A stretch of DNA of 11,999 bases from Candidatus Pacearchaeota archaeon (GTDB lineage Archaea; Nanoarchaeota; Nanoarchaeia; Pacearchaeales; GW2011-AR1). The position numbers and the translations under genes were made by a program. The notes under the pieces were generated by a model that searched no databases, was not told where the DNA came from, and saw only the letters and a program-made list of their open reading frames with translations. Where the stretch lies: positions 1 to 11,999 of the forward strand of contig NZAS01000039.1 of the NCBI GenBank assembly GCA_002686195.1, in the 5' to 3' direction. Of the stretch, positions 11,772 through 11,999 are shown piece after piece; within the stretch, counting starts at the first letter, position 1, and every line of letters starts with the position of its first letter.

Positions 11772-11999
11772 ATGGAATATATTGGGAAGACATTACTGAT
11801 TGAAGAAGATGGTAAAAGAATGCTTGTAGTTGGGGACTTACACCTTGGGTATGAGGAGAGTTTAGAGCGAAGTGGGGTGTTGGCTGGGAGGAAATATTTT
11901 GATGGGTTGATTGAGGATTTTGATTTGGTGTTTTCTAAAATAGGGAGGGTTGATCAGGTTGTTTTACTTGGAGATGTTAAACATAATTTTTCAGGGAAT
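11772..11999 (+). CDS. COG1407-type metallophosphoesterase, N-terminal fragment
   Basis: The first 76 codons of a gene that continues past the right edge. The protein begins MEYIGKTLLIEEDGKR and contains two metal-binding blocks of calcineurin-like phosphoesterases: GDLHLGYE (22-29) and LLGDVKHNFSG (65-75). The first block (G-D-x-H-x-G) binds one metal and the second (G-D-x-K-H) bridges both. The L-G-D-V-K-H variant is typical of the COG1407 (ICC-like, PdeM) family of Mn-dependent phosphodiesterases. In bacteria the PdeM gene lies in DNA-repair clusters with Lhr, a ligase and an exonuclease. The same partner here, one gene away from Lhr, suggests a comparable role; that is inference. The C-terminal metal ligands are outside the window. 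Confidence 0.85.
   Translation, partial: MEYIGKTLLIEEDGKRMLVVGDLHLGYEESLERSGVLAGRKYFDGLIEDFDLVFSKIGRVDQVVLLGDVKHNFSGN

Overview
The window reads as an AT-rich archaeal chromosome, most likely from a small-genome DPANN-type lineage (Woesearchaeota/Pacearchaeota-like; the lineage is an inference). Evidence: a tRNA-Thr with a canonical archaeal bulge-helix-bulge intron; TATA boxes about 25 bases ahead of start codons with almost no leaders; an archaeal-type ArgRS N terminus; an archaeal RecJ-like DHH protein with a fused OB fold; an Lhr-type helicase; PRPP synthetase; and DUF5654/DUF378-type small membrane proteins.

Layout. The left end (1-2587) is mostly household: the 5' end of argS (minus), intron-containing tRNA-Thr(CGU), a small two-helix membrane protein converging on a DUF5654-like membrane protein, and the DHH/OB exonuclease. 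The right end (7780-11999) is also conserved: a small winged-helix protein (minus), then on the plus strand the Lhr helicase, PRPP synthetase and the start of a COG1407-type metallophosphoesterase. In bacteria this phosphoesterase family (PdeM) is a classic partner of Lhr in DNA-repair clusters, so helicase and phosphoesterase probably act together, with prs lying between them.

The middle (about 2640-7780) looks accessory and rearranged. It holds an HNH nuclease with two tandem zinc modules and a duplicated core promoter, an unrecognised gene broken by a one-base frameshift, a second DUF5654-like protein, a 59-residue DUF378 protein (the only clear Shine-Dalgarno start here), two convergent coiled-coil/winged-helix proteins with Q/T-rich linkers, and a patatin-like lipase. 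It also holds two long intergenic stretches (4466-5084 and 5691-6036) rich in repeats and foldable sequence.

The most unusual material is in this middle part. The short motif GTCGACGGT recurs four times. A TTAAACGAAC motif family lies in and around the two winged-helix genes. A diverged 33-bp repeat sits at 3244 and 4643. A GC-rich structured island lies at 4512-4612, and a strong hairpin with a competing fold at 4714-4787. Tetranucleotide repeats in the linker of one winged-helix protein could make it phase-variable. Together these suggest a self-contained regulatory or mobile module, but its function cannot be settled from sequence alone.
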